Assembly (NCBI GenBank): GCA_903878085.1
Contig: CAIRGJ010000021.1
Coordinates: 1-64,000 of the forward strand
From: an uncultured Hyphomicrobiales bacterium
GTDB lineage: Bacteria > Pseudomonadota > Alphaproteobacteria > Rhizobiales > Xanthobacteraceae
Length of the DNA: 64,000 nucleotides
Reading direction: 5' to 3'
In this document: one piece after another, positions 63,756 through 64,000 of the stretch
Layout: the number at the start of each line of letters is the position of its first letter
Position numbering within the stretch: position 1 is the first letter of the stretch
Notes under the pieces: generated by a model
The model's database searches: none
The model's input: only the letters and a program-made list of their open reading frames with translations
Told to the model about the DNA's origin: nothing
Made by a program: the position numbers and the translations under genes

Positions 63756-64000
63756 TCATTTCACGCGGCGCAGCGCCGGGCGCCCGCCGTCGAGATAAGT
63801 TTTGATTTGCACGCGCGCACGCGCCAGACGCGACATCACGGTTCCGATCGGCACGCCTTGCACTTCCGCGACTTCGCGGTAGCTGAGGCCCTCCAGCACC
63901 ACGAGCAGCAAGGCCTGGCGCTGATCCTCGACCAGCGTGGCCAGCGCGCGTTCGATATCGCGGCCGCCGGCTTCGGGGCCGGCGAGATCCGGCGCGTCGT
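63756..64000 (-). CDS. ECF sigma factor, C-terminal part (cut by window edge)
   Basis: The last ~81 codons of a sigma-70-family (ECF) gene whose start lies beyond 64000. The visible protein is sigma region 4: LATLVEDQRQALLLVVLEGL, then SYREVAEVQGVPIGTVMSRL (the -35-binding helix-turn-helix) and a Gly/Arg-rich end (GGRPALRRVK). The anti-sigma gene follows. Absence of a start is due to the window edge, not truncation. Confidence 0.85.
   Translation of the reverse strand, partial: DAPDLAGPEAGGRDIERALATLVEDQRQALLLVVLEGLSYREVAEVQGVPIGTVMSRLARARVQIKTYLDGGRPALRRVK

Noticed and set aside
1-64000. CRISPR array, transposase or prophage
   Set aside because: No regularly spaced direct repeats, cas genes, IS-type transposases or phage structural genes were seen.

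Overview
The window looks like chromosome of a free-living, high-GC (roughly 60-65% by eye) alphaproteobacterium of the Hyphomicrobiales, closest in style to Bradyrhizobium, Rhodopseudomonas or Pseudolabrys relatives. The reasons are the codon use, the family-typical proteins (TIGR02301, DUF1499, DUF3096, Tat-exported phosphoesterase), several Bug/TctC tricarboxylate-type binding proteins, and intergenic palindromes of rhizobial type. No rRNA operon, CRISPR array, integrase, transposase or prophage was found. One tRNA gene, tRNA-Pro(CGG), is present.

Region by region. 1-8.2 kb: glyS, an MgtC-type membrane protein, a ParB-like nuclease-domain protein, pyruvate phosphate dikinase with a histone-H1-like tail, and a PAS chemoreceptor. 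8.4-14.7 kb: SleB-type wall hydrolase, MFS carrier, acryloyl-CoA-reductase-type enzyme, small exported proteins (one PagL-like barrel) and a thioesterase. 14.7-18.9 kb: a phosphatase, then the tightly coupled ygfZ-tag-HD operon on the minus strand, then pyrC. 19-25.8 kb: response regulator, NUDIX, HMCES/YedK, a small AT-richer island of two envelope genes, a FAD-linked 2-hydroxyacid dehydrogenase and tsaC. 26-38.6 kb: an accessory catabolic region with three Bug binding proteins, an amidohydrolase, an MFS/LysR divergent pair, a sugar-acid dehydratase, a metallo-beta-lactamase-fold hydrolase, a periplasmic binding protein coupled to a GGDEF-EAL protein, and a decayed second copy of the dehydratase 3' end. 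38.7-42 kb: yjgN-like, M48 protease and DUF1499 operon.

42-48.2 kb is the most interesting stretch. A PAS-GGDEF-EAL membrane protein is divergent from an RpfF-like crotonase (DSF fatty-acid signal synthase family) that keeps both catalytic glutamates at RpfF spacing. It is followed by a NarL-type response regulator and a convergent, periplasmic-sensor histidine kinase. This resembles the Burkholderia rpfF-rpfR arrangement with an added two-component pair, and is a candidate cell-cell signalling module.

48.3-64 kb: an Fe(II)/2-oxoglutarate oxygenase-like protein, FKBP, another Bug protein, a nest of dispersed repeats, an acyl-CoA ligase, an extensin-like protein, a Tat phosphoesterase, an L,D-transpeptidase, a CorA channel, then a roughly 390-base block of perfect hairpins behind a strong sigma-70-like promoter (59.44-59.86 kb; candidate structured RNA or repeat family), and SDR, pdxH, a lipoprotein-like gene, a DnaJ-type chaperone and an ECF sigma/anti-sigma pair cut by the window edge.
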